Positions 34,610 through 45,417 of a stretch of 64,000 nucleotides of DNA are shown piece after piece. Each line of letters starts with the position of its first letter. Positions within the stretch are counted from its first letter, which is position 1. The stretch is from Punica granatum (Eukaryota > Streptophyta > Magnoliopsida > Myrtales > Lythraceae): contig NC_045127.1 in assembly GCF_007655135.1 (NCBI RefSeq), positions 10,735,001-10,799,000 on the forward strand, in the 5' to 3' direction. The notes under the pieces were generated by a model, which searched no databases, was not told the origin of the DNA, and was given only the letters and a program-made list of their open reading frames with translations. The position numbers and the translations under genes were made by a program.

Positions 34610-34910
34610 AGGGATGACTGGAAGAGGGAGTGCTTCGATCAATGACCTCTTCCTCTCCCTTGATCTGCTTTTTTAAAGGGCTCCAACCAGGGAGACTCTC
34701 ATTTTCAGCCACTTTTCCCTCCCAATGACCCCGTACAGCCACTGGCAAGGTCCGTAGGACGGGGTGGTCATAATGGGGAGCGCCACCCCCCTCATCGATC
34801 GGGGCCCCCTTCTTCTCCCTTGCTTTGTTTTACGCTGGCCAAGTCTACGAGAGGGAGGGGTTGCCGAAAGGAGAGTCCCCGATCTGGTTCCGCTTTCCCT
34901 TTTTTTAAAA
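34610..34910. repeat. GC-rich island of the dispersed type
   Basis: Non-coding GC-rich tract (ggggtggtcataatggggag, cgatcggggcccccttcttc) bounded on the right by a tttta-rich low-complexity run (34905-34948). Similar in style to islands at 25.4, 48.2 and 50.2 kb, though homology is only in short words. Confidence 0.4.
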
Positions 34911-35147
34911 TAAATATTTTATTTTTTATTTTTTATTTTTTATTTTTCAGCCAATAAGAAATTGACACATGAACAAAATTAACGGTTTCAAGTTCACATC
35001 AACAGCTCCATTATGGTCGACTATAGAACATATCAAAATTATTTTACAAAGCAAGCATTTAGGATTGATTTGGCCATTGTAAAACTTATAGGAACATAAT
35101 TGTCTTTTTCCTTGGGTAGACAGATAGCAGAAAGACCTAAAATCTTA

Positions 35148-35433
35148 TGCTGCGTTTGGTTTGAGAGTTGGATTTTGATTTTAATTGGTTGATTTTGATT
35201 TTAATTGAGTTATAATGATTGTGGTGTTGAATTATGAGAAAAAGTGTGAAAAAGTAATGAATAGTTAGGAGAATTTAATATTAAAAATTGAATTGAGTGT
35301 AATGGAGTTATATGTGGGTTTATGTATGAGGCCCACATTTTTTACTTTGAAGAAATTTTTTTTGTTGTGTAGTGAGTAGAGTTAAAGTTAGAATTAAAAT
35401 CTTAAAATCAAACCCTGAAACAAACGGAGCCTT
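35148..35433. mobile_element. Tourist-like MITE, copy d (best preserved)
   Basis: Left end tgctgcgtttggtttgagag and right end ctgaaacaaacggagcc are inverted (T/G)GCT(G/C)CGTTTG termini. TTA flanks each side, as expected for a PIF/Harbinger target duplication. The interior has ttgattttaattg repeats and aatgaatagttagg, shared with copies a, b and e. No coding capacity. Confidence 0.75.
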
Positions 35434-36400
35434 AGGTTGCGCTTGGAAGTGAGATCTCCAATTAGAGATTACCAGAGCATTATTCGTGCTAGCGTTGGAA
35501 ATAAATATAAACAAATGTGAGTAAATTTATTTTTTTATAATAAAAAGCTTTTGTCAAAATATATTAACTAATAGTAATTAAAGGAAAAAATAAATGACCA
35601 AATATTGAATTGGAATGAGACTGACGGGAGAGTGGAGGAGACAGAGAGGAGATGGAGAGAATATAGAGAAAGGAAAGTGGGTGATAAATTGAATAGTTAT
35701 TGTTTGTAAGTTTTTCTTTTTAATTCTCATTTAGTGGTTATATTCTTTTTTTATTGAAACGGTCATGAGGATTCTTCAAATATCTACTGCAAAAACGGAT
35801 ATACAAGGGAAAATGCCCAACCGATATTACAAGAGCGGGATATAACTGTTTATTCGTTGGGTAATTTATAAAGAAAAATATTATGAAAAATCACATCAAA
35901 ATAAACACAAGTATAATTGAGATTGTCATTTTCAAACCGTTTAATCCTAATCTTGCTGGAGCATTTTACCATGGACTCCAATGTACATCAAGAAAAGGAT
36001 CCTTAGCTTTGTCCATATTCCATGGCAAAATTCCACTTATAGGAAAAGAGTATAACAAATAGAGTGTCTTGAGCTGGTATTCGAGCGCAAGATCTCATTA
36101 CAGATCACAATTTCTAGACCGTCAAACCTAAGGAGCTAGAACTAAGTAGCTAGAGAACCTAGATCGGTTCAAAACAGCGATAATTAATCGATCTTAATCA
36201 ACATAACCCTAAACGATCCAATCCTAAGATAGTCAAACATAAGGAACTTGAGAAATTAAGCAACTAGAACTCCCTCGATCGATTCAAATCAGTGACCATT
36301 AATAGGGGAACTAGACTTATTTGTAATCAACAACAAAAAGGCAAGTTACAAAAATTGATTTGAATAGACGGGAGGACGATCAGACTAGCAAGAATTGCGA
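35434..36400. other. AT-rich intergenic DNA
   Basis: No supported gene. A sequence agaacctagatcgg/gaactccctcgatcg with flanking words is imperfectly repeated around 36120-36300. Confidence 0.4.
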
Positions 36401-37140
36401 TCATATTCATGATGGGCAGAGATGTTGTCGCTGAGGAGGGGCGGAGTTACGATAGACGAGAAGCCACCACCGGGGTGAGGAGGAGGGCTGAACATGAGGG
36501 TCGGAGAAGTAGAGGGTAGTCGGATGGGGAATGTCAATCAGGTAGGAGCTTCAATTTGAGTTAGGACTGGTAGTCGGTTCGAAATCCAGTCAGGTTTGCC
36601 ACTAGTCGAGGGGGCCGCTTTCCTCCATTCTTAGGCTCTGCCACTACATGGAGCAAGCCAACTGCCACCCTCTCCCCTACAGGATTGGCTGGAGAGGCAG
36701 AGGGCATGGGTCACCGAGGAGAGGGGAAACCACCGCCATAAAACACCGGGCCGGGACTGAGAGGAGAGAAAAGGGGTTGCTGCAACCTTCGAGGTGTCCT
36801 TTTCACATCCCCAACATAGATTTGCAACATGGAGAAGATTAAACAGCGGGCCAGTGAGCTTATTGTGAGATGGCGAAGATGGACATATGGCAGCGGCTGG
36901 GAGATGTTAGAGCAAACAAACGAGTCCCGATGGAGACGACCAAGACACCAGCTTGGAGTCGACCTAACGAACGACGAGCGCCACTGCAACAAGTAACATA
37001 CGAGCACCGCTCCAATCTTTACAGTGTTGTCCTTTCAAGGAAAAGAGAAGAGAGAGGAAGGAAGAAAGAGAGAGTCATCGAGGCAACCAAGACCACCGAG
37101 AGTGAGAAGAGGGGTTTGGTAACTCGATGGTGAGGGCAGT
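36401..37140. other. GC-rich segment, unrecognised
   Basis: Purine-rich, GC-rich tract with several 62-98 codon frames on both strands (36648-36842, 36711-37007, 36870-37133). None resembles a known protein and none shows codon bias or splice continuity. Probably transposon-derived non-coding DNA. Confidence 0.35.
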
Positions 37141-37319
37141 GGCGCTATATGTGCTTAGCTAAGGCTACAGGCATTGACAAACATAGTTGCTTTTAGGGTT
37201 TTTTGAGGGGCACGCATGGGAGAAAGAATGAGAAAGCAAATAGATGTTCATATATTCCCATTTTATGGTTATAAAATACTAAGGAGTAGCTTGACAATTT
37301 CATCCCTTACTTATGCAAG

Positions 37320-37560
37320 TCGTATTAACCAGATCCTTGATAAAAATGTTACATCAATTTGGTCTCAGGTCACGTCAATTTCGTCCATGGTCGTATTAAT
37401 TTAGTCATTGGTCACATCAATTTAGTTTTTGAACACATTAATTTAGTTCTTAGTCACATCAATTTGGTCTCTGGTTATATCAATTTAGTTCCTCTACTTG
37501 GTCATATCAATTCAATCCTTACTTAACCACATCATTTTGGTTATTGTCAACATCAATTCT
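37320..37560. repeat. Minisatellite in left foldback arm
   Basis: About ten imperfect units of a gtcacatcaatttagtcctt-type sequence. The same array appears inverted at about 38320-38540. Confidence 0.8.
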
Positions 37561-38319
37561 TTACATAAAAAAAGGTCTTTCTAATCTCTCCCTCATTTTT
37601 ACTACTTTTGTCTTTGAGCCAATTTTGGAGCATTCGTTTTTATTGCTCAGACATCTGATTCTCGTGTTCTTAGTGACTATAGAAAGCTTATACATAGAAC
37701 TACTACTTAAGATCAAGTTATAGAACTACTACTTAAGATCAAGTTTTCAGCCAAAAAGCAAAGAAATAATTTAGACAAAAATGAGATTGAAATTCGGTTT
37801 TCACTCATAATGCAGAAATTTTGGAGAGTGATATCTCACAAACCGTGCAACGAAATTATGAGCCATCAAGTGCTGTAGCTTCCTTACGATATAAGAAATT
37901 TGTGTATGTAAATTTTTGAACCAATATTGATTCTATAAGAATTTGTCATTAATGACCCATAAATCTCTCTCTAAAACACGGGAACAAATTCTTATAAAGT
38001 CAATATTGATCCAAAAAATTTATACATATATGATTCATTATATCGTAAGGAAGTTACAAAACTTGACGGGTCGTTGCACGGTTTGAGAGATATTGCACTC
38101 CGAAATTTGTGAGTGAAAAGCGAATTTTAACCACATTTTTCTAACTTGTTTATTTGCTTTTGGCTTGAAACTTGATTCTAGGTAGTAGTACTATGTATAA
38201 GCTTTCTATAGCCACCAAGAATACGAGAATCCGAGGTCTGAACAATAAAAACGAATGCTCTAAAGTCGGCTTGAAGATAAGATTAGTAAAAATGAATGAG
38301 ACTAGGGGAACCTTTTAAT

Positions 38320-38540
38320 GTAAAGAATTGATATTGATAATGACCAAAATGATGTGAAGCAAGGACTGAATCAACTTGACCAAGCGAAATGACTAAATTG
38401 ATGTGACTATGGACTAAATTGATGTGCACAAGAACTAAATCGATGTAATCAATGACTAAATTGATGTAAATGATGACGAAATTGATGTGATTTGGGACAA
38501 AATTAATATGATCTAGGATCAAATTAATGTATTTTTTTTC
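38320..38540. repeat. Minisatellite in right foldback arm
   Basis: Units of the form gactaaattgatgtgac, the reverse complement of the left-arm array. Confidence 0.8.
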
Positions 38541-38588
38541 CAGGAAATCGATTAATGCAAATAAGGGACGAAATTGATCTTTTACTCA

Positions 38589-39407
38589 ATTGATAAGTCT
38601 TTTATTGATATTCTTGGAACAGAAAAGACCAAAAAGATTATCTCTCTCTTTATGTATTCAGTATAATATAGATAGAGATAGATATTTGAAGAAAAGAAAG
38701 GACAAAAAAAAATTAAAAAAAAAAAAAAAGAACAGCGACAACAACAAAGTCGCTTGTTGCACGGCTCTTCATATACGAGTGGTCATTTTGACTAATGCTC
38801 ACTCATCCAAGTTTTTGGTGGAATCTCAGCCATGAATTCCCGGTAAGGAAAAGCTCCTATAAAATAAAGAAGATAAATGGCCCATTTCATGCACTGATCT
38901 ATCGACCACCATCTCATCAAAAATAAGGTGAATGTAATAAGGTGAATGTACACGACAATTTTGAGGATGGTTATACTAAAAATTCCTTAGAGTCGTTCAT
39001 ATTCTTTCAACATGTCGAAAATTAATTATCGTGAAGGTCCAACTAATATGTAGATATACGTATGAATTGAAAGAAATTATCATATATCAAAAAAAAAATC
39101 TTCAATGCACAAACATAATGCATTGAACGAGAATGTAAAATCAGATATTTGTTAAATAATTTTATCTTAAAATGAGATGGTAAAGAACAACTAATAAAAT
39201 TTTCGAAATTTGTAATAATTATGGCTATTGTCCATGTGATTAACACCCCATTTATGAATTTGTTGAATTTTAATTATTTTTTCTCACGCTAGGTGATGAG
39301 GTAGGGTTACCGAAGAATTTTTCGTAAAAGGTTGATGCATGAATGGAAACTGTATGGAAAAGCAGAAAATCTCGTAAAGTCGATAGTTAACCTAGTTTTT
39401 TCGACTA
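38589..39407. other. AT-rich intergenic DNA
   Basis: No supported gene. Contains a short tandem ataaggtgaatgta (38924-38950). Confidence 0.4.
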
Positions 39408-39416
39408 ATGCAATTA

Positions 39417-39646
39417 AGGTTTATTGCACCATATAGTCTAATGTTGACAAATATCATTAAATCTATCCCAACGTCGATCTTTTGCCTGAGGTATCCCAAC
39501 GTTGGTATTTTCGTTTTACCATCTAGCCCCCTGGGGATAGATGGTGACATTAAACTAGTAACGTTGGGATACCTCAGGTAAAAAACCGACGTTATGATAA
39601 ATCTAAGAATATCTGTTAACGTTAGACTATATGGTGCAATATCCCC
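39417..39646. mobile_element. Mutator-type foldback MITE, 230 bp
   Basis: Almost entirely two ~105 bp inverted arms: ttattgcaccatatagtcta on the left, tagactatatggtgcaatat on the right, and cctgaggtatcccaacgtt / aacgttgggatacctcagg in the middle. A perfect 9 bp direct repeat ATGCAATTA (39408-39416 and 39647-39655) flanks it, the length expected for Mutator-like elements. Non-autonomous. Confidence 0.9.
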
Positions 39647-39655
39647 ATGCAATTA

Positions 39656-40308
39656 CGTTACATTGCCAGAGAATACTAATGCTACCTATCATAGTGGAAA
39701 CAAATTGAATGATGCACTAATGCTACCTATCATAATAAAATTGTTGTAGAATCTGTGGTGGCACGATTATTGTAATGGGATATGTAAAGAGAGCCAGAGT
39801 GCGGGAAAACGTAATGTTGGTTTTATAATAACGGATTAATCTATTATATCTTGCCCAGAAACAATTGATTTATGTATATATTAGGTCTGTCGTGTCCATA
39901 TAAGTTTCACATACGATCTTAATTATATATGTTTGATTGGTATCATCTTATCGTTTTCGAAATCTAGCTCAACAAGGGTTAAATCGAGGGTTCAGTTAAT
40001 TGGCCTTAATGCCAGCACAAGTATCACTAATTTTGCCGTTTTAGCAAACTCCTAAATATGAACATCCTTGTTGAGCTGCCGATAGGTGGGACCCTCCCCA
40101 GCCGTGAGTGGACAACAGAAAAAACGGTCTTCCTATACCGAACATGGGAACAGAGACAAAAAGCCCCATCGGCGAACCTTAAGCATCATCCTATATACGA
40201 TTAAAAAAAGAAAACCACAGCAGAGCATCCGCCTTGTCGCAGTCTCGATTCGAGGGAGGGAGGGAGAGAGAAGAAGAAATCTCTCCCGGTTTAGTTTCGC
40301 TCGGAAAA
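39656..40308. other. Intergenic DNA and promoter/5' UTR of the next gene
   Basis: A 19-base sequence actaatgctacctatcata is repeated at 39677 and 39716. A GA-rich 5' leader (gggagggagggagagagaag, 40253-40272) lies just before the start codon of the acylated-protein gene. Confidence 0.4.
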
Positions 40309-41385
40309 ATGGGCTGTGGGAAGTCGAAACACGATGTCGCCACGGGGAACACGGTGAGCCAGAGCAAGAGATTGAGCTCGGAATCGAAGAAGAACAATGA
40401 GGCTGCAGCCGTCCCAAAGGTGACAAAGGACACGGCCCAAGAGACAGAAGTGAAAGGGGACAAAGACAAGGGAGTTACGAAGGAGGCAACCGAGGAAAAG
40501 GCTATTGTTGAAGAGAAGGAGGACGAGGGAAACTCAGGACATAAAGATTCTTCCAGACCAGAAGTTCCAGCCAACGATGGCAAGGCTAAGGTCGAGCCGA
40601 AGATTGTCGTGGAGGAGAAGGGATTGGTAAAGGAGACGGGAGCCGAGGAAGAGAAAGGTTTGCAAAAAAAATTTACTGTTTATCAGAAATTGTTTTTAAA
40701 TGTTTTCTAATGCTTATTGTGCTTGGCAATATGTTCCCAATCTTTTTCTTTAGAGTGCTACCGGTTGCCGGAATGTGCTGACTGTTGCCCAACACGGCAG
40801 CTGGTGACCGGTGGCTAAACTTGATAGTGCTGGTGGCTCGATGGAAAGCCGGAGTTCTGTAAATTCTGGAAACATCAAATAGTTGCTTTCCGAAAAGCTT
40901 GTGTAAGAAACAAGTTCCAGAAATGATCTCTGGCGGGAAACGGTTTTCGAAATGCCTTCCAACTGGAAAATGGTTCTTCTAGACACTTAATAGCAGAACC
41001 TTTTGCTTCATTCTTCATCTTCGTATTGCAGTTAGATTCACGCAGCTTCTGCTACTTAAAACAAATTAATGTTAATTTGCAGCTAAAGGAGCGACCGAAG
41101 TCCTGAAAGAAGAGAATCCAATCAAGGAAGAGGTACAAGCAGCGGCGCCATCAGTTGAAGAAGCCAAGGCACCATCAGTTGAAGTAGCTGAAGCACCGGA
41201 TGCAACGGTAAAGGACGAGAATCAAACTACTGAAAAGGTAACTGAGGATATGATCGTGTAATCGAGTCTGAACTACCGCTCAAGATTCATGTTAATGATA
41301 AGGATGTCCGATATATAACTTCAAAATCTCTTCTCTGCAGGTGGCTGAAGCCGGTTCCACAGCTAGCAACCCGAAGACCGAGTAA
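40309..41385 (+). CDS. Small Lys/Glu-rich protein with MGC acylation signal (3 exons)
   Basis: Exons 40309-40657, 41083-41237 and 41341-41385 (donors gtttgc and gtaact, acceptors ttgcag and ctgcag) give 182 aa. The N-terminus MGCGKSKHDVATGN fits N-myristoylation of Gly2 and palmitoylation of Cys3, which would hold it at the plasma membrane. The rest is highly charged and low in hydrophobic residues, with KDTAQETEVKGDKDKG and repeated APSVEEA/APSVEVA segments (residues ~145-165); it is likely disordered. Similar MGCG-K/E-S-K small proteins occur widely in plants, function unknown to me. The start is fixed by the acylation motif; an overlapping longer plus frame from 40234 puts 25 residues before it and would abolish the signal. 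No catalytic domain. Confidence 0.8.
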
Positions 41386-41953
41386 ATCCGGAGAATAGGA
41401 ATATATGAAGAGTCATCTCAGATGAATCAGGCTATCAGCGTCTTTACTTATCTAGAGCCCCCCTCCCGTGATATGTGTTAAAATATCATAGCTTCCATAA
41501 TAATAGTCCTATTTCTTTGGGAAATCGAACATACCGAAGAGCCGAAATGAAACAATAATCATGATCTCGTGCAATTTTATGATTACACCAGTTGAAATTC
41601 CATGGAGTTTCAGAAGTTCTTCGCTTAGACAGCTGAGGAGCTGGAGATTTCTTTGCAACTGCATCGTGTAGATTATGAAGAAGACATTCTAATGTAACTC
41701 AGTTTCCCGCTTAAAGAACCCGAAAATACAAGTTCACGGATGAGTCCCAACAAGAAAAGATTAATCAGTAACCTTTTAATTTACAAAAAAATGCGAACTG
41801 AACGAGGAGTTAAACATGAATGAATTCTCTCAATATATTAAACCTAGAGACGCTATATACCATTTCAATGCTCTATGTACACCTCTCTAGACCCAAAGCC
41901 TATCATTTAGAAGTAAAAGGTCATCACTTGCTGTTAAGTACCTCCCCGATATC
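41386..41953. other. 3' ends of two convergent genes
   Basis: Short gap between a plus-strand and a minus-strand gene; it holds their 3' UTRs. Nothing else recognised. Confidence 0.45.
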
Positions 41954-44900
41954 CTAAGCAGAGTTTCTTCCGGCATCTGCAGCCCCATGTGATTTGATGA
42001 TAGCAGTCCCGGGATTCCTAGATAAAATCAGATTTCCTGAGAGATCTGCTGTGCTGTAGTTCCCTAGACGAGGGTCATTCACAATTTTGCACGAGTTCCA
42101 TGTCGCAGCCATCAGTTCGACTCCATAGTAAGCTAAATGGTCCAGTATGCTCCTTCCTGACACCGATCTGAATGAGCATACAGAGTCGATAGTTTGTAAG
42201 CATTCTTTTCAAAATGGAAACAGCCAACAGCATCTAAGTTAGTTTAGTTTAACATTTCTAATAAATATTCATAGAGATTCACGACTAAAAGAAACGGCAC
42301 AACATATAAGTTCTTCTGAGAAATATCCGCAGCGGAAGTATGGGAGGTTGAAAAGATATTCTTTGAAAGAAAGATTCACCTGCTGCAGGATGGATCCTCC
42401 CCAGAACCATCACAAACTTTCTCGACTGTGTAGACCAAACTTCCCAGGTCAACATTATAAAGCCAAACCTGAAGGAGGCAACTCAAATTGGACATGAATA
42501 ATTAAGAGAAAGCAGGAGAAAATTAAAAAAACATATAAAAATAAAATTGCGTGCTTTTTCTTAAAACTTGTTTGGTAAAGAGATACTCGGCAAGTAAAGG
42601 ATCCCCTTAAAAGCTTCACACAGATCTTGCACATGTACCAATATAATCTCTCGAATCACAAGGATATGAACTGAATAGAGACTGCAAACTTCAAATGATA
42701 CTAAATAAACATATCGAAAGATTGGGTAAAAAATCAATTTTTCTACCAAAAGCAAAGCTTTACCTCTCTGGGAAAGTGGTGGTATGTTTTCTGTGGAAAA
42801 TAAGGATAGTAAGGTGGCAAATGAGGCACGATGTCATGTCCATTGGTAACGCGAATAGCATTTGGGACGTGCTTACTATAGCAAGATGCAAAAGCAGCAT
42901 TACCAATACGAGGTTGCCCAAATGTCATAAGCTGAATGTTATGGGCTGCATGATGGACCTACAGAAACCAGATGGGCAATCAGTAAATACTTTTTGACTG
43001 ATAATAGTTAAGCACATAACCACACTAAGAGGGATATATTGACCCAAATATGAGATTAGAAATGATATCCCAACTCGGACAACAGAGAAATAAATCAATA
43101 TTTGTCATTTAGCATGTAAAAACTTTGCAATTATGTTATTACTTTGCGAAAGATAGTAATACTAGCAAAGTGCTACTGCCATAATGATCAAATTGAAGAA
43201 ACAAGAAATTCTCAGAACAGGATGACAAATTGATGAACATCCAACAGACATGGACAATATCAAATCTTAACAAATGGAGAGCTAACGGTTCTTACTGCAA
43301 GATCAAGGGCACAAAAGGATGCCATAGCCCCTCCCATTGAATGCCCTGTTACCATGATGTCGATATCCCCATACAACTTCTTCGCTCTCTTAACTGCACT
43401 TAGAATTCCAGGACGAATTGTTGTGTTATAATAAGCAAAATAGAACCCATGGTGCACCTGAAACAACAAGAGAGGCATATGAAGAGCAGTTTTCAAAGCA
43501 TAGAGGAAAGTAGGAGGGGATTATGATTTGAACCATAGCACCGGGCATGCCGGGGTAATTTATATCAAGCTGCTTCCAGTAAAGGTCCTCAATCCAATTT
43601 TGTATACTGCAGTAGTAAAGCTAATTGATTAACGCGCAATCAGCTGAGGGATTGAGTGCAATATAAAACACGGAGAGCCTTCTTATTGTAACAAGTAAAA
43701 CACATTGCAGACCTATGTTCCTGGGTGCCTCTAAAAGCAATAACAATAGCATTCAAATCTGCAGCTACCCCAACAAATGCCTGCAATCAATGCTCACACA
43801 AACCGCAGAGGAGTGGAAAAAGGTTACAGATCTGTTAAAGATTATAAATAAACTACTTCATATGTCCACAAGAAAAACATTTACCTGTAAACAATGCTGC
43901 ACATCAACAACCAGCTGTATGACTTCAAACCCCTACATATATTTTAAAGAGCATCAATCACCAGCTACTCCATTAAAATTAGAACAGGATTCCACCTTCT
44001 GCATTCAGAGTGAGAATTACAAGCTCAGCATGAGCTTAAGACATACTTGAACATGTTAAACTACCTTGGTCAAGTCGTTACATCTATCGCATGTCCATGT
44101 AAGGAGAGCCATCAAATCTGGTTCGTAAACCTACAAATAAACAGCCAAATTCTCATTATTGTTGCCGCACAAGTTTCATTTACATGCCATCTGACATACA
44201 ACATGCACAGGGGATGATATTTGTATATGGACTTTGGCAGGCAATATATAGAACCAACAATAGGTTCACCACAAGTGGAAAGTAATAAGCAGTTTCAATA
44301 CAACAATGACAGATTTTACATGACTTAATCATGTTTATCATACTTTTGCGTGACTTAGCATAGTTGCTTCAGCTCATACTAAAGTCTTGGTTGGCTAGCT
44401 CAGACAAAACTACTTCAAATTGTAACTATATGTATAGTTGACAAAGTATTTCCTAACCCATAAGACCAGTGGTACAAGTTTTAATACTATCTCGGAAACA
44501 ATTTTTGTCCAGCTTATAAAGCATATACCACTAAAACTAGAAAATTATAACCATTTAAGCATAAAAACCAAACTAATATATTCCCAAGGAGAACTTACAG
44601 CAGATGCATATTCCACCAGTATAGTGGCAAGCGTGTGATTGTATTTGGCTTTATGAGTGACATGCTTGACTTGAAGTTCTGCAATCATTTATAAAAGATT
44701 TCAAAGAAATTAACAACCAAACCGTTGAATAGGGGAGGTAAAACAAGAGCCTATCTGTGCATCTAATGGCAGAATAGTTCCAAGACATATATATATATTC
44801 TCTTCTCACTAAACTGTTCAGAAACCCGGAAATTCTAATCCATGATTAACGAACTGGATGACGTTTCGTAACATGATTAAAAACACTTGCTTGACATTCA

Positions 44901-45417
44901 TCCCCTTTCCTTTCCCAATCACTCACTCAAATTCATCAAAGGGGATACATCAATTCGAATTAAACCCGAAAGAAAGCAAATTCATCTTTCAGTGGGACAG
45001 ATTATCGAGTTCACTTCAATAAAAAATTATCGTATCAATTAGCGAAGAGCGATGAAATCTTATACATTCACCCACAAAAAACGGGGATTTTATCAAGCAC
45101 TCTCTCCATTCCAACTCTCTTCATTCCAGCTCCTCTGACTACCGAAAAGTGTAACATGTCACGGCTCTACTTAATCATTAACAAATCGAAAGCCAACTCC
45201 AAATTCTCCAAATTCATCCACGGCTTCGAATATGCAATTGATCTTTGTAGCACCAAATTCATAAGGAGACAACACAAAACACGCTGGGATTGATATTCCG
45301 TATGAGGCAAAAGCAACAAATCAGCACATAAATGCGGCTTCCATTACCTCTGGCCCCAGAAATAGCTAACAAACACGAGACAGCAATCAATCCCAACCAC
45401 CGCCGGCCGCGCTCCAT
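41954..45417 (-). CDS. Class 3 lipase family protein, secreted (10 exons)
   Basis: Alpha/beta-hydrolase of the fungal-type Lipase_3 family, predicted to hydrolyse acyl esters of glycerolipids. Exons (minus): 45417-45348, 44678-44599, 44130-44065, 43932-43885, 43780-43713, 43606-43534, 43457-43296, 42958-42764, 42468-42380, 42167-41954; all GT-AG, total 354 aa. Residues 1-~22 (GLIAVSCLLAISGARG) look like a signal peptide. IVIAFRGTQEHSIQNW supplies the oxyanion-hole strand; TGHSMGGAMASF is the GxSxG nucleophile elbow; TFGQPRIGN follows. NGHDIVPHLPP supplies the catalytic Asp and YHHFPREVW the His, completing the triad. The C-terminus ends in a Ser/Ala-rich tail. Start chosen as MERGRRW just before the hydrophobic segment; an upstream in-frame Met at 45468 would add 17 charged residues. 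Substrate and compartment (apoplast or ER lumen) are inferred. Confidence 0.92.

Larger units (their letters stand above)
37281..38588. mobile_element. Large foldback element with ~600-660 bp arms
   Basis: The left arm (37281-37946) is the reverse complement of the right arm (37984-38588), separated by a 37-base loop. Matching pairs include ataagaatttgt / acaaattcttat at the loop, cgtgcaacga / tcgttgcacg, gcattcgtttttattg / caataaaaacgaatgc, and caatttcatccctta / taagggacgaaattg at the outer ends. The outer part of each arm is a minisatellite of about 22-25 bp (tcacatcaatttagtc-type). The left arm also has a 26 bp internal duplication at 37696-37747. No coding frame; no clear target duplication. 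Confidence 0.88.
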
